Source: Bacteroidales bacterium UBA4417
GTDB taxonomy: Bacteria > Bacteroidota > Bacteroidia > Bacteroidales > UBA4417
Direction: 5' to 3'
Assembly: GCA_002389705.1 (NCBI GenBank)
Contig: DGQJ01000144.1
Coordinates: forward strand, 1 to 16,323
Length of the DNA: 16,323 bases
The notes beneath the pieces are model-generated. The model was not told the origin of the DNA. It saw only the letters and a list, made by a program, of their open reading frames with translations, and did no database searches. Below, in pieces: positions 1-7,957 of this stretch. Made by a program: the position numbers and the translations under genes. Within the stretch, counting starts at the first letter, position 1; each line of letters begins with the position of its first letter.

Positions 1-1725
1 GGCAATTTCGATATAAAATATTCGGTTGTAAAAGGATCGCCTTTGGCCGTGAAACTGTATATCAACAATCAGCTTGCAAGTACAACAAGCAGTGCTGAGT
101 CCACATATTCGTGGAATACAAACGGAGTGCCGCTTGGCACGTATAAGGTTCGCGTTGAGGCTATTGATGCCACGGATACTGTGTACCAGGAAGTAAATGT
201 CGGCCTGAGTGAATGGATCACCCAGTCAACTGCTTTTAATTCAGCTTTCAGAGGTATTCAGAATATACATGTTGTTGATCCGCAAACGGTTTGGGCCACT
301 GCTACAGATTTTAACCCTGTGTCGTCGAAACAGATTACCGAATTTACCAAAACCACCAATGGAGGTACAACCTGGTCGTCGGGCTCGGTGCTTGGCTGGG
401 ATGGATTCGGATTGGGAAATATATGCGGGATTGATAAGAATACCGCTTTTGTTTCGGTTTATAGCCAGGCAACGCAAAATGACACCTGTGGCGTATACAA
501 AACCACCGATGGAGGTAATACCTGGGTTCATCTTCCGGGCGCCCTGCAGGGTTCATCGTCATTTGCTGATAATGTATGGTTTTGGAACGCCAACGAAGGC
601 ATGTGCCATGGAGATGTAAAAAACAACTATTTCGAAATTTACACCACAACCAATGGTGGAACAACATGGACCAGGGTTCCGAAAGCCAAAATTGGCGGAG
701 GAGTTACGCCGGCAACAGATGAAGGGGGCTGGACTTCGGTAATACAAGCCATTGGGACCAGCACCGTAATGTTTGGCACCAATAAAGGCAACCTGTACAT
801 TTCGCACGACAAGGGATTAAACTGGACGGTTTCGAATACAGGGATTTCGCCCCTAACCAGCGGGGTACAAAAAATATGTTTCAAGGACGAAATGAATGGC
901 CTGGTAGTGCAAACGGCTACCAATACGGTGATGAAGGAAACCCACGACGGTGGTGCAACATGGCAGGCAGTTTCCCCCACCGGACCGTTTCAGAAAGGAG
1001 ATATTGTGTTTGTACCCGGTACCGAAAGTACGCTGGTATCGGTTGGATCCGGCGCCTCGTACAGTTTCGATTTTGGTCACTCCTGGTCGAAAGCTGCCGG
1101 AACCGACTATAATCCATTCACAGCAGTCGCTTTTATTAATCACCAAACCGGCTGGGCAGGCGGTATAAATAACAGCTCACTGGAGGAGGGGATTCATAAA
1201 TATATCGGGGTATTGGTTCCGGAAGCGGTACGAAATCCTGTTTCGGAACTCAACGTACAAACCGTAGAGCAAACTGTGCAGCTTTCGTGGGCAAAACCGG
1301 ACGTTACCCCCCTGAGCTACAATATTTACCGCAACGACACACTGATTAAAAACACAACCGAATTACAGTTTACTGATTCGCCGGTAGCAAAAGGACAGCA
1401 ATTGTATTGTGTTACGGCGGTTTATGCAGGTGGTGAATCACAGCGAACATGCATCTCGACCTGGATTGCCCTGGGAATATCAGAAACCGATGAAGTTGCA
1501 TACCATGTGTACCCTAACCCGGCCAGCGAGATTATAAATATTGTTACCCCGGTTAAATTCACCGAAGTACGGATGATAAACAGCCAGGGTAAAATTGTTT
1601 ACCGGAATAATACAAAATCAACGAACCTGCTCATCCTTACCGAAGGTTTTGCACCGGGTATGTATATTCTGCAGATTTATGCCGGGATCCAACCCATATC
1701 TAAAAAGATTATGATCTACCGATAA
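1..1725 (+). CDS. Secreted Asp-box (BNR) propeller protein with T9SS type A sorting domain, 5' partial
   Basis: The reading frame is open from base 1, so the true start lies upstream; the TTG at 43 is not a credible start. Domains in order are a bacterial Ig-like domain (about 1-200), a propeller built on Asp-box motifs, a fibronectin-III-like domain (about 1225-1470) and a C-terminal sorting domain (about 1500-1722). Six Asp-box motifs (S/T-x-D/N-x-G-x-x-W) are visible near 349-375, 499-525, 646-669, 800-824, 940-963 and 1066-1086, as in sialidase/BNR and photosystem-II-assembly-factor-like propellers. The tail begins VYPNPASEIINI and ends KKIMIYR, a typical T9SS type A signal (TIGR04183 style), so the protein should cross the outer membrane by T9SS and be surface-anchored or released. 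No catalytic residues are recognisable; the propeller may bind carbohydrate or protein. The substrate is unknown. The 3' end at a TAA is certain. Confidence 0.85.
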   Translation, partial: GNFDIKYSVVKGSPLAVKLYINNQLASTTSSAESTYSWNTNGVPLGTYKVRVEAIDATDTVYQEVNVGLSEWITQSTAFNSAFRGIQNIHVVDPQTVWATATDFNPVSSKQITEFTKTTNGGTTWSSGSVLGWDGFGLGNICGIDKNTAFVSVYSQATQNDTCGVYKTTDGGNTWVHLPGALQGSSSFADNVWFWNANEGMCHGDVKNNYFEIYTTTNGGTTWTRVPKAKIGGGVTPATDEGGWTSVIQAIGTSTVMFGTNKGNLYISHDKGLNWTVSNTGISPLTSGVQKICFKDEMNGLVVQTATNTVMKETHDGGATWQAVSPTGPFQKGDIVFVPGTESTLVSVGSGASYSFDFGHSWSKAAGTDYNPFTAVAFINHQTGWAGGINNSSLEEGIHKYIGVLVPEAVRNPVSELNVQTVEQTVQLSWAKPDVTPLSYNIYRNDTLIKNTTELQFTDSPVAKGQQLYCVTAVYAGGESQRTCISTWIALGISETDEVAYHVYPNPASEIINIVTPVKFTEVRMINSQGKIVYRNNTKSTNLLILTEGFAPGMYILQIYAGIQPISKKIMIYR

Positions 1726-1744
1726 AATATATTAAGATCTTAAA

Positions 1745-1779
1745 AAAATAAAAGCCTTGTTTTGCATGGCTTTTATTTT
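1745..1779. terminator. Bidirectional hairpin terminator between convergent genes
   Basis: A perfect 12-bp inverted repeat has arms AAAATAAAAGCC (1745-1756) and GGCTTTTATTTT (1768-1779) around an 11-base loop. The T-rich right arm gives a U-tract for the plus-strand gene ending at 1725, and the A-rich left arm does the same for the minus-strand gene ending at 1814. Its position between two convergent stop codons fits a shared intrinsic terminator. Confidence 0.8.
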
Positions 1780-1813
1780 AATATACTGGCGCTGATCATG
1801 TATCGGCGGAAAC

Positions 1814-2551
1814 CTACGGGTGAACTTCAGTTTTCAGAAGCCTTTTCTTCATCTTTCGGATTACAATAAATGCTATGGCAGGCAGGTGCATCAGAACACC
1901 GGAGAAAAACAGAGCCCAGTCGAAATTGCGGGGAATAAAACTGGCTGACAGTTTCATCAACATGGCTCCAGAATCCAAATCCGTTTCGGGATGGTTGTGC
2001 CTGTACTGCTGAGCATACAGCAAAAAATCCTTCATATAGGCTACTAAAACAAATACCGTACCTGCTACCAGCAACATCCAGGCAAAAGCCGGAAGCTTCA
2101 GCATATGCTTCTGTTCGTGACCCACATAAAGAATTACAAAAGCCAGCAGCAACATGGTTAAAGAATTGATAACAGGAGCAATAACCGGTCCCGTCCATAT
2201 GCTGGGCAAAAGGAAGAGAATATCCGTTGTAAACCAGGAGGCAGGCCAGTTAAGCAGCAATTTCAGAAAAACATAATAGGCGATATCCCAGGTTGAAAAA
2301 ACAACCAGGAACCAGGCAAAGCGGTGCAGCCAATGCTCAGCTGCCAGAACACCCATTGTAAAAATCATTACCAGCGTAGCAACTTCCCTGTACAATTCAG
2401 TTACTGCAAGGGTTTGTGACATTTCTTTCAAGGGAAAGGAAAAACCTTCGGGATAGTATAATGCCCTGAGATAAACCACAACAGCTGCTTCAAGATAACC
2501 CATGGCTAAGGCAAAACAAAGCACCCATATCGTCCTTATCATTGGGTTCAT
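1814..2551 (-). CDS. Multi-pass inner-membrane protein of unknown function
   Basis: A 245-residue protein if started at the ATG at 2551 (MNPMIRT...). The frame can be opened further to a TTG at 2578, but that codon overlaps a good -7 promoter box (2576-2583), so the ATG is preferred; a second ATG lies at 2542. About six or seven hydrophobic segments are visible, beginning with one that carries the glutamate-containing stretch YLEAAVVVYLRALYYPEG right after the N-terminus. The C-terminus is basic (RKMKKRLLKTEVHP) and probably cytoplasmic. No transporter, enzyme or receptor family was recognised. The conserved-looking polar residues inside the first membrane segment (E, Y, R) suggest more than a structural role, but this is inference. 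It is transcribed alone, convergent to the T9SS protein and divergent from the phosphoesterase gene. Confidence 0.75.
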   Translation of the reverse strand: MNPMIRTIWVLCFALAMGYLEAAVVVYLRALYYPEGFSFPLKEMSQTLAVTELYREVATLVMIFTMGVLAAEHWLHRFAWFLVVFSTWDIAYYVFLKLLLNWPASWFTTDILFLLPSIWTGPVIAPVINSLTMLLLAFVILYVGHEQKHMLKLPAFAWMLLVAGTVFVLVAYMKDFLLYAQQYRHNHPETDLDSGAMLMKLSASFIPRNFDWALFFSGVLMHLPAIAFIVIRKMKKRLLKTEVHP

Positions 2552-2575
2552 TGGCTGTAGATGATTAATATTTAA

Positions 2576-2583
2576 CAAAGTTA
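2576..2583 (-). promoter_or_regulatory. Candidate Bacteroidota -7 box for the membrane protein gene
   Basis: On the minus strand the sequence reads TAACTTTG, an exact match to the Bacteroidota -7 consensus TAnnTTTG. A TTTG lies 22 bases further upstream, slightly wider than the usual 19-21. Transcription would start near 2570, giving a leader of about 20 bases before the ATG at 2551. This supports the ATG and argues against the TTG at 2578. Confidence 0.5.
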
Positions 2584-2670
2584 ATGATGGTTTTGCATTT
2601 CAATTCAAATTATTGATAAGCAACCAAATGAATACAAGGCGATAATGAACCAACACATTTAAAAACTACC

Positions 2671-2744
2671 CACTAAGCACACAGCACTCAACACATAGCA
2701 CTCAGCACTCAACACACAGCACACATCACATAGCACTCAGCACT
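2671..2744. repeat. A/C-rich intergenic repeat cluster built on AGCACTCA-like units
   Basis: This stretch is almost free of T and has G only in GC dinucleotides. An 18-bp word (CACATAGCACTCAGCACT) occurs exactly at 2692-2709 and 2727-2744, a 35-bp period. A 14-bp word (CAGCACTCAACACA) occurs at 2682-2695 and 2703-2716, a 21-bp period. All are variants of a short GCACTCA/ACAC unit. It lies between divergent genes and codes for nothing recognisable. It could be a slipped-strand simple repeat or a binding platform; the function is unknown. Confidence 0.75.
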
Positions 2745-2786
2745 AAATTTCACAAAATAATTCCACCTGTTATAGAAAGGGATTTG

Positions 2787-2794
2787 TACTTTTA
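2787..2794 (+). promoter_or_regulatory. Weak candidate -7 box for the phosphoesterase gene
   Basis: TACTTTTA matches TAnnTTTG at all but the last base and lies about 50 bases before the ATG at 2848. No clear TTTG is found 19-21 bases upstream, so this is only the best available candidate. Confidence 0.3.
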
Positions 2795-2847
2795 TCCTCC
2801 ATTTATTTATACCTTCTGAAAACAGAATTGTACTTTAATACGCCTTT

Positions 2848-5634
2848 ATGAAAAAGCTCATAGTTTCCCTTGCCGCACTGATGTTGATATTGCCGGGAAT
2901 TGCTCAGCAACAGGACTTTATTATCACGCCCCCTGCCGAAAAGCAGTACACACATATCGACAAGCAAGGAAAAACTGTAATTCCCAATGGCCGTATAATT
3001 ACACCTGCAGGTAAGAGTTTTGTTACTGCGCCACACCCCTATGGACTGGCCATCAGCGCCGATGGTAATATAGCCGTAACTGCAAATTCGGGAATTCAGC
3101 CCCTTTCAATCACCATTTTAAGGAACCTGAATTCAGATCATCCCGATTCGCAGCAGGTGCCACCCGGTCCTTCGACAGACAATGGAGTGCTGGCTTCGGT
3201 TTTTATGGGATTGGCTATTTCGCCCGATAACAAAACTGTGTACGTAGCCGGCGGCCAGGAGAATAAAATCTATATGTTCGATATTAGTTCCGGCAAAAAA
3301 ACGGATTCCATCAATTGCAGCTTGGCCGACAAAAAAGTGGATTACACGCATGGCTATATTGGAGATATGGTGCTGAGTACAGATGGTAAAAGGCTGTATG
3401 CCGTCGACCAGATCGGCTTCCGGATGATTGTGGTTGATGTGCAACGCAAAACACTGCTCTACAATGTGCCGGTTGGCCGTTATCCTTTCGGAATCGCACT
3501 TTCGCCCGACGAAAAAACTGTATACGTTGCCAATGTGGGTATGTATGAATACAGCCTGGTGAAACGCCGGAAAAACGGTACGTGGAAAAACAGCACCATC
3601 GACTTCCCGGCATCGGCATACGCAACCAAACAATCAGAAGAAGGCTTTTATAGCGATTCGCTCGAAATACCCGGGCTGGGACCGGTAAATACTGATGAAA
3701 GTTTTTCGGTATGGGCAGTAAGCCTGCAAAAAAACAACAAACCCCGCGTAGTTGCTAAAATTAAAACCGGCAACCTGGTAGGCCAAATGGTTGAAGATTT
3801 CCCGGCGGTTGGCGGATCGAGCCCAAATTCAATCGTTGCGAACAACCGCTATGTGTTTATTTCGAATGGAAATAACGATAATATCACCGTACTTGATGCC
3901 CGTAAGAACAAAATTGTAAAACACATAAAACTTTCACCCGACCAACGCCTGGCGAAATATCGAGGAGTAATCCCTTTCGGGCTGGATATTTCGCCCGATG
4001 GCAAAACAGTTTATGTAACTGAGTCGGGGCTCAATGCCGTTGCGGTTATTGATATAGAAACCCTCAGCGTAACAGGACATATTCCTACCGGCTGGTTCCC
4101 GGCACGCATAAACGTATCGCCCGATGGCAAAAAACTAATCGTGGCCAATGCCAAAGGCTATGGAAGCGGTCCCAATGGTGGCAGAAATTTTGTTCCCGGT
4201 CCTGAAGGAACCTATATCGGCAGCCTGATGAAAGGCACCATCGAAATTATAGATATTCCAGGTAAAACGGAACTCGAAAATATGACACAGCAGGTGCTCA
4301 AGAATAATTTCAGGTTTATCCCAACCTCATCGGAAACGCTGAAATGGCGGATAAACAACCCCATCCCGCTGGCACCGGCCACAACATCGTCGCCCATCAA
4401 GCATATTGTTTTTATCTCCAAAGAAAACCGGACTTACGACGAGATTCTGGGGCAGGTTAAAGGTGCCGAAGGCGATACGACCCTGGCCCGGTATGGCCGC
4501 AACAGGACATTTACCAACAGGAATAAAAGCAGCAGGGTCGAAAATGCCACAATAATGCCTAACCACCTGAAACTGGCTGAAAGTTTCTGTTTCAGCGACA
4601 ATTTTTATGTTGATTCGGATGTTTCGGCCGATGGGCACCGCTGGCTGGTGAACACCTATCCCAACGAATGGGTCGAAGCTACCACACCTGCCAATTATGG
4701 CGGCAACCGCGAGTATCGCGAAAACTCCAAAGCCCCCGGCAACCTGGGCATGAATGGAGCATCGGGTGCAATATACCCGGAGGATTACAACGAAGCCGGC
4801 TCCATGTGGGACCACCTGGCCAGGCACAAGATAGCGTATTATAATTTTGGGTTCAGCGTTATGTTCGAGCCTGCCGACTACCAGGATTCCTACAAGTACG
4901 GGGGCATAAAACATGTGGCAAATTTCCCGCTTCCGGCCACACTGTTCGATTATACCTCGCGTGTGTATCCAACCTATAACACGGCTATTCCCGACCAGTT
5001 CAGGATTGATATGTTTAAAAAAGAGTTTACCGAAAAATGGGGACCCGGAAAGGACAGCATGCCACAACTGCTTACTGTTATTATCCCCAATGATCATGGA
5101 GCCGGTGAGCGCCCCGAGGCGGGCTATCCCTTCCGCGAAAGCTATATGGCCGACAACGACCTGGCTGTGGGACGCATAGTTGAATTCCTTTCACATACCC
5201 CTTACTGGGCCAATATGGCTATTGTAATTACCGAGGATGATGCTCAAAACGGCGTTGATCATGTGGATGCGCACCGCAGTATACTGATGGTTGTTTCGCC
5301 CTATGCCAGGAAAAACTACGTAAGCCACAGCCATTATAGCTTCGGTAGCATTTTTAAGACTTTCTGGAATGTACTTGGACTCCCCTACCTGAACCAATAC
5401 GATGCAGGTGCCTGTGATTTAGCCGATATGTTTACCGACACGCCCGATTTTACACCCTATATTGCCTTACCGGTTGATGTCAGGATTTTCGATCCGCAAA
5501 AAGCGCTTGATCCGCTGGATGAAAAATTCGACTGGAAACAACTGCATGAAGGACCTGAAATTGACAATCCGCAGGATATGATCCGCGAAAGTAAGGAGCA
5601 GGAAAAATGGCGAATTGAAGAACAGAAAAAGTAA
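2848..5634 (+). CDS. Secreted YncE-like beta-propeller fused to alkaline-phosphatase-superfamily phosphoesterase
   Basis: A 928-residue protein with signal peptide MKKLIVSLAALMLILPGIAQ, so it acts in the periplasm or at the surface. Residues of about 45-470 form a YVTN/YncE beta-propeller, seen from repeated strands such as LAISPDNKTVYVAGG, IALSPDEKTVYVANV and LDISPDGKTVYVTESG. The C-terminal half (about 513-890) is a phosphoesterase of the phospholipase C/acid phosphatase type within the alkaline phosphatase superfamily. It has the metal-site motif E526-N-R-T-Y-D531 (compare ENxSFD in AcpA-like enzymes), D595-G-H-R, D749-H-G-A-G and E796-D-D...D804-H...D807-A-H809-R. These residues are well placed as metal ligands, so the enzyme looks intact. 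This architecture is known as a bifunctional YncE/alkaline phosphatase family protein. Its likely role is hydrolysis of an organic phosphate ester; the substrate is not determinable here. It is a single gene with no clear operon partner. Confidence 0.88.
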   Translation: MKKLIVSLAALMLILPGIAQQQDFIITPPAEKQYTHIDKQGKTVIPNGRIITPAGKSFVTAPHPYGLAISADGNIAVTANSGIQPLSITILRNLNSDHPDSQQVPPGPSTDNGVLASVFMGLAISPDNKTVYVAGGQENKIYMFDISSGKKTDSINCSLADKKVDYTHGYIGDMVLSTDGKRLYAVDQIGFRMIVVDVQRKTLLYNVPVGRYPFGIALSPDEKTVYVANVGMYEYSLVKRRKNGTWKNSTIDFPASAYATKQSEEGFYSDSLEIPGLGPVNTDESFSVWAVSLQKNNKPRVVAKIKTGNLVGQMVEDFPAVGGSSPNSIVANNRYVFISNGNNDNITVLDARKNKIVKHIKLSPDQRLAKYRGVIPFGLDISPDGKTVYVTESGLNAVAVIDIETLSVTGHIPTGWFPARINVSPDGKKLIVANAKGYGSGPNGGRNFVPGPEGTYIGSLMKGTIEIIDIPGKTELENMTQQVLKNNFRFIPTSSETLKWRINNPIPLAPATTSSPIKHIVFISKENRTYDEILGQVKGAEGDTTLARYGRNRTFTNRNKSSRVENATIMPNHLKLAESFCFSDNFYVDSDVSADGHRWLVNTYPNEWVEATTPANYGGNREYRENSKAPGNLGMNGASGAIYPEDYNEAGSMWDHLARHKIAYYNFGFSVMFEPADYQDSYKYGGIKHVANFPLPATLFDYTSRVYPTYNTAIPDQFRIDMFKKEFTEKWGPGKDSMPQLLTVIIPNDHGAGERPEAGYPFRESYMADNDLAVGRIVEFLSHTPYWANMAIVITEDDAQNGVDHVDAHRSILMVVSPYARKNYVSHSHYSFGSIFKTFWNVLGLPYLNQYDAGACDLADMFTDTPDFTPYIALPVDVRIFDPQKALDPLDEKFDWKQLHEGPEIDNPQDMIRESKEQEKWRIEEQKK

Positions 5635-5722
5635 GGTTCTCCTTTGAATCAAATAACACTGGCGAAAATGGATAAAACCTGGGAAGCAGATCAATTTGTT
5701 GACAGCGCAGGTGTTTTGATTT

Positions 5723-6007
5723 TCAATAGTCAAAATTTAGCCGGTATTCTTCAGCATCTTCACCAAAAAATTCGAAATTTTCGCCTATAATCTTGTAAGT
5801 TGAATGCTGTCCGGCAATCCGCGAAAAGTGGATTTCGTAAGTCAGGCCATCTTCATCGCTCATCAGTATTTTAGCAAGATTGACATTACGTTCCGAAAGC
5901 AGGGGCTTGTTGCAGTACAGGCAATAAAACTCAAGCTTCTCACCTTCAGGCACATCAAAATTCGGATGCTTTATCACGGCATAATTCCCAAGCTCGGGAT
6001 GAAGCAT
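5723..6007 (-). CDS. Small single-CxxC hypothetical protein
   Basis: A 94-residue soluble protein starting at the ATG at 6007; an in-frame TAG a few codons upstream rules out a longer form. It carries one CLYC (CxxC) pair around residues 29-32 inside EFYCLYCNKPL, which looks like half of a zinc ribbon, followed by a strand-rich part and an acidic, aromatic tail ending YRLNFDY. A full zinc ribbon would need a second pair that is absent, so zinc might be bound by a dimer, or the pair could be redox-active; both are inference. It begins 32 bases after the ABC exporter gene ends on the same strand, which suggests co-transcription. No named family was recognised. Confidence 0.7.
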   Translation of the reverse strand: MLHPELGNYAVIKHPNFDVPEGEKLEFYCLYCNKPLLSERNVNLAKILMSDEDGLTYEIHFSRIAGQHSTYKIIGENFEFFGEDAEEYRLNFDY

Positions 6008-6039
6008 AATTAAAACGCCAAAATGCTAAAAAGCTTTCC

Positions 6040-7815
6040 CTACCCCGCAAACTGCAGCCCGCTCAGGTTGCGGTAAAGCCCGCCTTCCAGTTGCAGCAGT
6101 TCTTCGTGGGTGCCCTGCTCAACAATCCGGCCATTATCCAGCACCAGTATATTGTCAGCCTGCCGAATGGTCGAGAGGCGGTGTGCGATTACAATAGATG
6201 TACGCCCTTTCATCAGTTTTTCAAGTGCATCCTGAACCATGCGTTCGGATTCAGAATCCAATGAAGAAGTTGCTTCGTCGAGAATAAGAATTTTGGGATC
6301 TTTAAGCACGGCACGGGCAATGGCTATGCGTTGGCGTTGTCCGCCCGAAAGTTGTGTGCCACGCTCACCAACCAGTGTATCAAGTCCTTCGGGGAAGAGG
6401 CTTATAAATTCCCAGGCATTTGCCTTGCGGGCTGCTTCAACAATCATTTCTTCGGTTGCCCAGGTTTTGCCATAGGCTATGTTTTCGCGAATGGTACCTC
6501 CGAATAAGAAGATATCCTGCGGCACAACAGCCATCTGGCTCCGAAGCGTGGTAACCGGTATGTATTGGCTGTCCTTCTCATCAAAAAAGATACGCCCGCC
6601 GGTTGGCTCATAAAGCCTTAATAAAAGAGAAACAAAGGTTGATTTACCCGCACCGCTTGGTCCTACAAGGGCAACTAATGTATCGGGTTTAATGTCTACG
6701 CTTATGCCTTTCAGTACATTTGCCTCAGTACGGGTAGGATAACTGAACAAAAGATTTTCGAACCTGATACTTCCGTGTATAATTTCTGCGGGAGAAATAT
6801 CGGCAGGTTCCCCGACATCCTCCACAGGTTCGTTGAATATTTCGAGTAAATCCTCTGTTGCTCCTATAAATTTCTGCACCCGGGCAAATACATCAGCCAT
6901 TCCACCAATGGTTCCGCCTATAAACATGGAATAAATAACAAATGAAAACAACTCGCCGGTAGCCAGCTCGCCCGAAGCAAGCAGCGTTGATCCCCGCCAG
7001 ATTACAGCTACCATGGCACCAAAAAGCCCAAGAATGGTAAACGAAGAAAAAGCTCCGCGGAGTTTTCCGTTTTTAATGCCAGTATGCGCAATTTCGAGGG
7101 TTTTGCCCCGGTATCGCGCCATTTCGAAGAACTCATTAGTAAAAGATTTTACGCTCTGAATTCCCTGTAAAGTTTCTTCCACAATGGTATTGGAATCGGC
7201 TACTTGTGTTTGCGCCTGTTTGCTGAGTTTGCGAATGTATCTGCCAAAAAACACAGTTAATATCATAATAACCGGCACAATCATAAGCATGAAAAGTGTT
7301 AGTTTCAGGGAAGTTATCATCATCAGACTTACGCCTCCAACAATAATAATAATCTGCCGCAGGAATTCGGCCAGGGTGCTGGTTAACGCATCCTGTAACA
7401 AAGTGATATCCGATGAAATCCGGCTGTTCAGCTCCCCCACTCTACGGAACTGAAAAAATTTCATTGGTAAGCGAATAAGGTGATTGAACGTGTTCTGGCG
7501 AAGATCGGCCAGGGTTTTTTCGGCCACACGAACAAAAAGAAATATCCGGAAATATGAAAATACAGCTTGCCCTATCAGTACTGCAATAAGCACCAGTGCT
7601 ATACGGTTAATTTCCTGGGCTAGTTTACCCTGGTTTCCCAAATCGACCAGTTGCCCCAGCAACTTAGGAAATACCAGGCTGGCACTGCTCGAACCCAACA
7701 AAAACAAAAGTCCGAGTCCATACTCGTATTTGTAAGGCTTTATGTAACTGTATAACCTGAAGAGCTTGCGTAAGCCGGGTAAGGTGATTTTCTGTTTAGG
7801 GACTTCAGTTGTCAT
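6040..7815 (-). CDS. MsbA-type ABC exporter half-transporter (permease fused to ATPase)
   Basis: A 591-residue fusion of a six-helix type I exporter membrane domain (about residues 15-320) and a nucleotide-binding domain (about 345-585). Every ATPase motif is present: Walker A G385-PSGAGKST, Q-loop Q433 in VVPQDIFLFGG, signature L489-SGGQRQR, Walker B LILD513-E514 with the catalytic glutamate, D-loop SSLD, and H-loop H545 in VIAHRLST. It should therefore work as a homodimer (or with another half-transporter) that exports a lipid, peptide or drug at the cost of ATP. The family includes MsbA, LmrA and BmrA; motifs alone do not separate lipid A flippases from multidrug exporters. The start is the ATG at 7815 (MTTEVPKQK). 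The small CxxC gene follows 32 bases downstream and is likely co-transcribed. Confidence 0.92.
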   Translation of the reverse strand: MTTEVPKQKITLPGLRKLFRLYSYIKPYKYEYGLGLLFLLGSSSASLVFPKLLGQLVDLGNQGKLAQEINRIALVLIAVLIGQAVFSYFRIFLFVRVAEKTLADLRQNTFNHLIRLPMKFFQFRRVGELNSRISSDITLLQDALTSTLAEFLRQIIIIVGGVSLMMITSLKLTLFMLMIVPVIMILTVFFGRYIRKLSKQAQTQVADSNTIVEETLQGIQSVKSFTNEFFEMARYRGKTLEIAHTGIKNGKLRGAFSSFTILGLFGAMVAVIWRGSTLLASGELATGELFSFVIYSMFIGGTIGGMADVFARVQKFIGATEDLLEIFNEPVEDVGEPADISPAEIIHGSIRFENLLFSYPTRTEANVLKGISVDIKPDTLVALVGPSGAGKSTFVSLLLRLYEPTGGRIFFDEKDSQYIPVTTLRSQMAVVPQDIFLFGGTIRENIAYGKTWATEEMIVEAARKANAWEFISLFPEGLDTLVGERGTQLSGGQRQRIAIARAVLKDPKILILDEATSSLDSESERMVQDALEKLMKGRTSIVIAHRLSTIRQADNILVLDNGRIVEQGTHEELLQLEGGLYRNLSGLQFAG

Positions 7816-7868
7816 TGTAATCCTGGTAAATTAAAACTATAGAACAGTTCGAAAGCTTTATTGGTTCA

Positions 7869-7876
7869 CAAAGTTA
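7869..7876 (-). promoter_or_regulatory. Candidate -7 box for the ABC exporter gene
   Basis: On the minus strand the sequence reads TAACTTTG, identical to the box upstream of the membrane protein gene at 2576-2583 and an exact fit to TAnnTTTG. It lies about 55 bases before the ATG at 7815 and just after the serpin terminator. No clear -33 TTTG is visible, which lowers confidence. Confidence 0.42.
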
Positions 7877-7908
7877 ATACGTGCCGGCCTATGGATAGCG
7901 TATTTATG

Positions 7909-7932
7909 AAAAAACCCGGCATAACCGGGCTT
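7909..7932 (-). terminator. Intrinsic terminator of the serpin gene
   Basis: On the minus strand a hairpin with arms AAGCCCGG and CCGGGTTT (one G-U pair) encloses the loop TTATG and is followed by more T residues. It lies 25 bases past the serpin stop codon. The GC-rich stem plus T-tract is a textbook rho-independent terminator and isolates the serpin from the downstream exporter gene. Confidence 0.85.
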
Positions 7933-7957
7933 AGATACAAAATTGAATAGCTAAATC

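Noticed and set aside
43..1725. TTG at 43 as the start of the first gene
   Set aside because: The frame is open to base 1 and the residues upstream continue the Ig-like domain, so the gene is simply cut by the window edge.
2671..2744. Possible CRISPR array
   Set aside because: The repeats are too short and irregular (21- and 35-bp periods), there are no unique spacers of even length, and no cas genes are nearby.
4327..5097. A 256-codon open frame on the minus strand inside the phosphoesterase gene
   Set aside because: It is wholly antisense to a gene with intact catalytic motifs, its translation is rich in Gly, Cys, Ile and His without any domain pattern, and no promoter or start context supports it.
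5714..5735. TTTTGA/TCAAAA inverted repeat at the end of the small CxxC gene as a terminator
   Set aside because: It has a 6-bp A/T-only stem, overlaps the stop codon and has no clear T-tract; it is likely chance in A+T-rich sequence.
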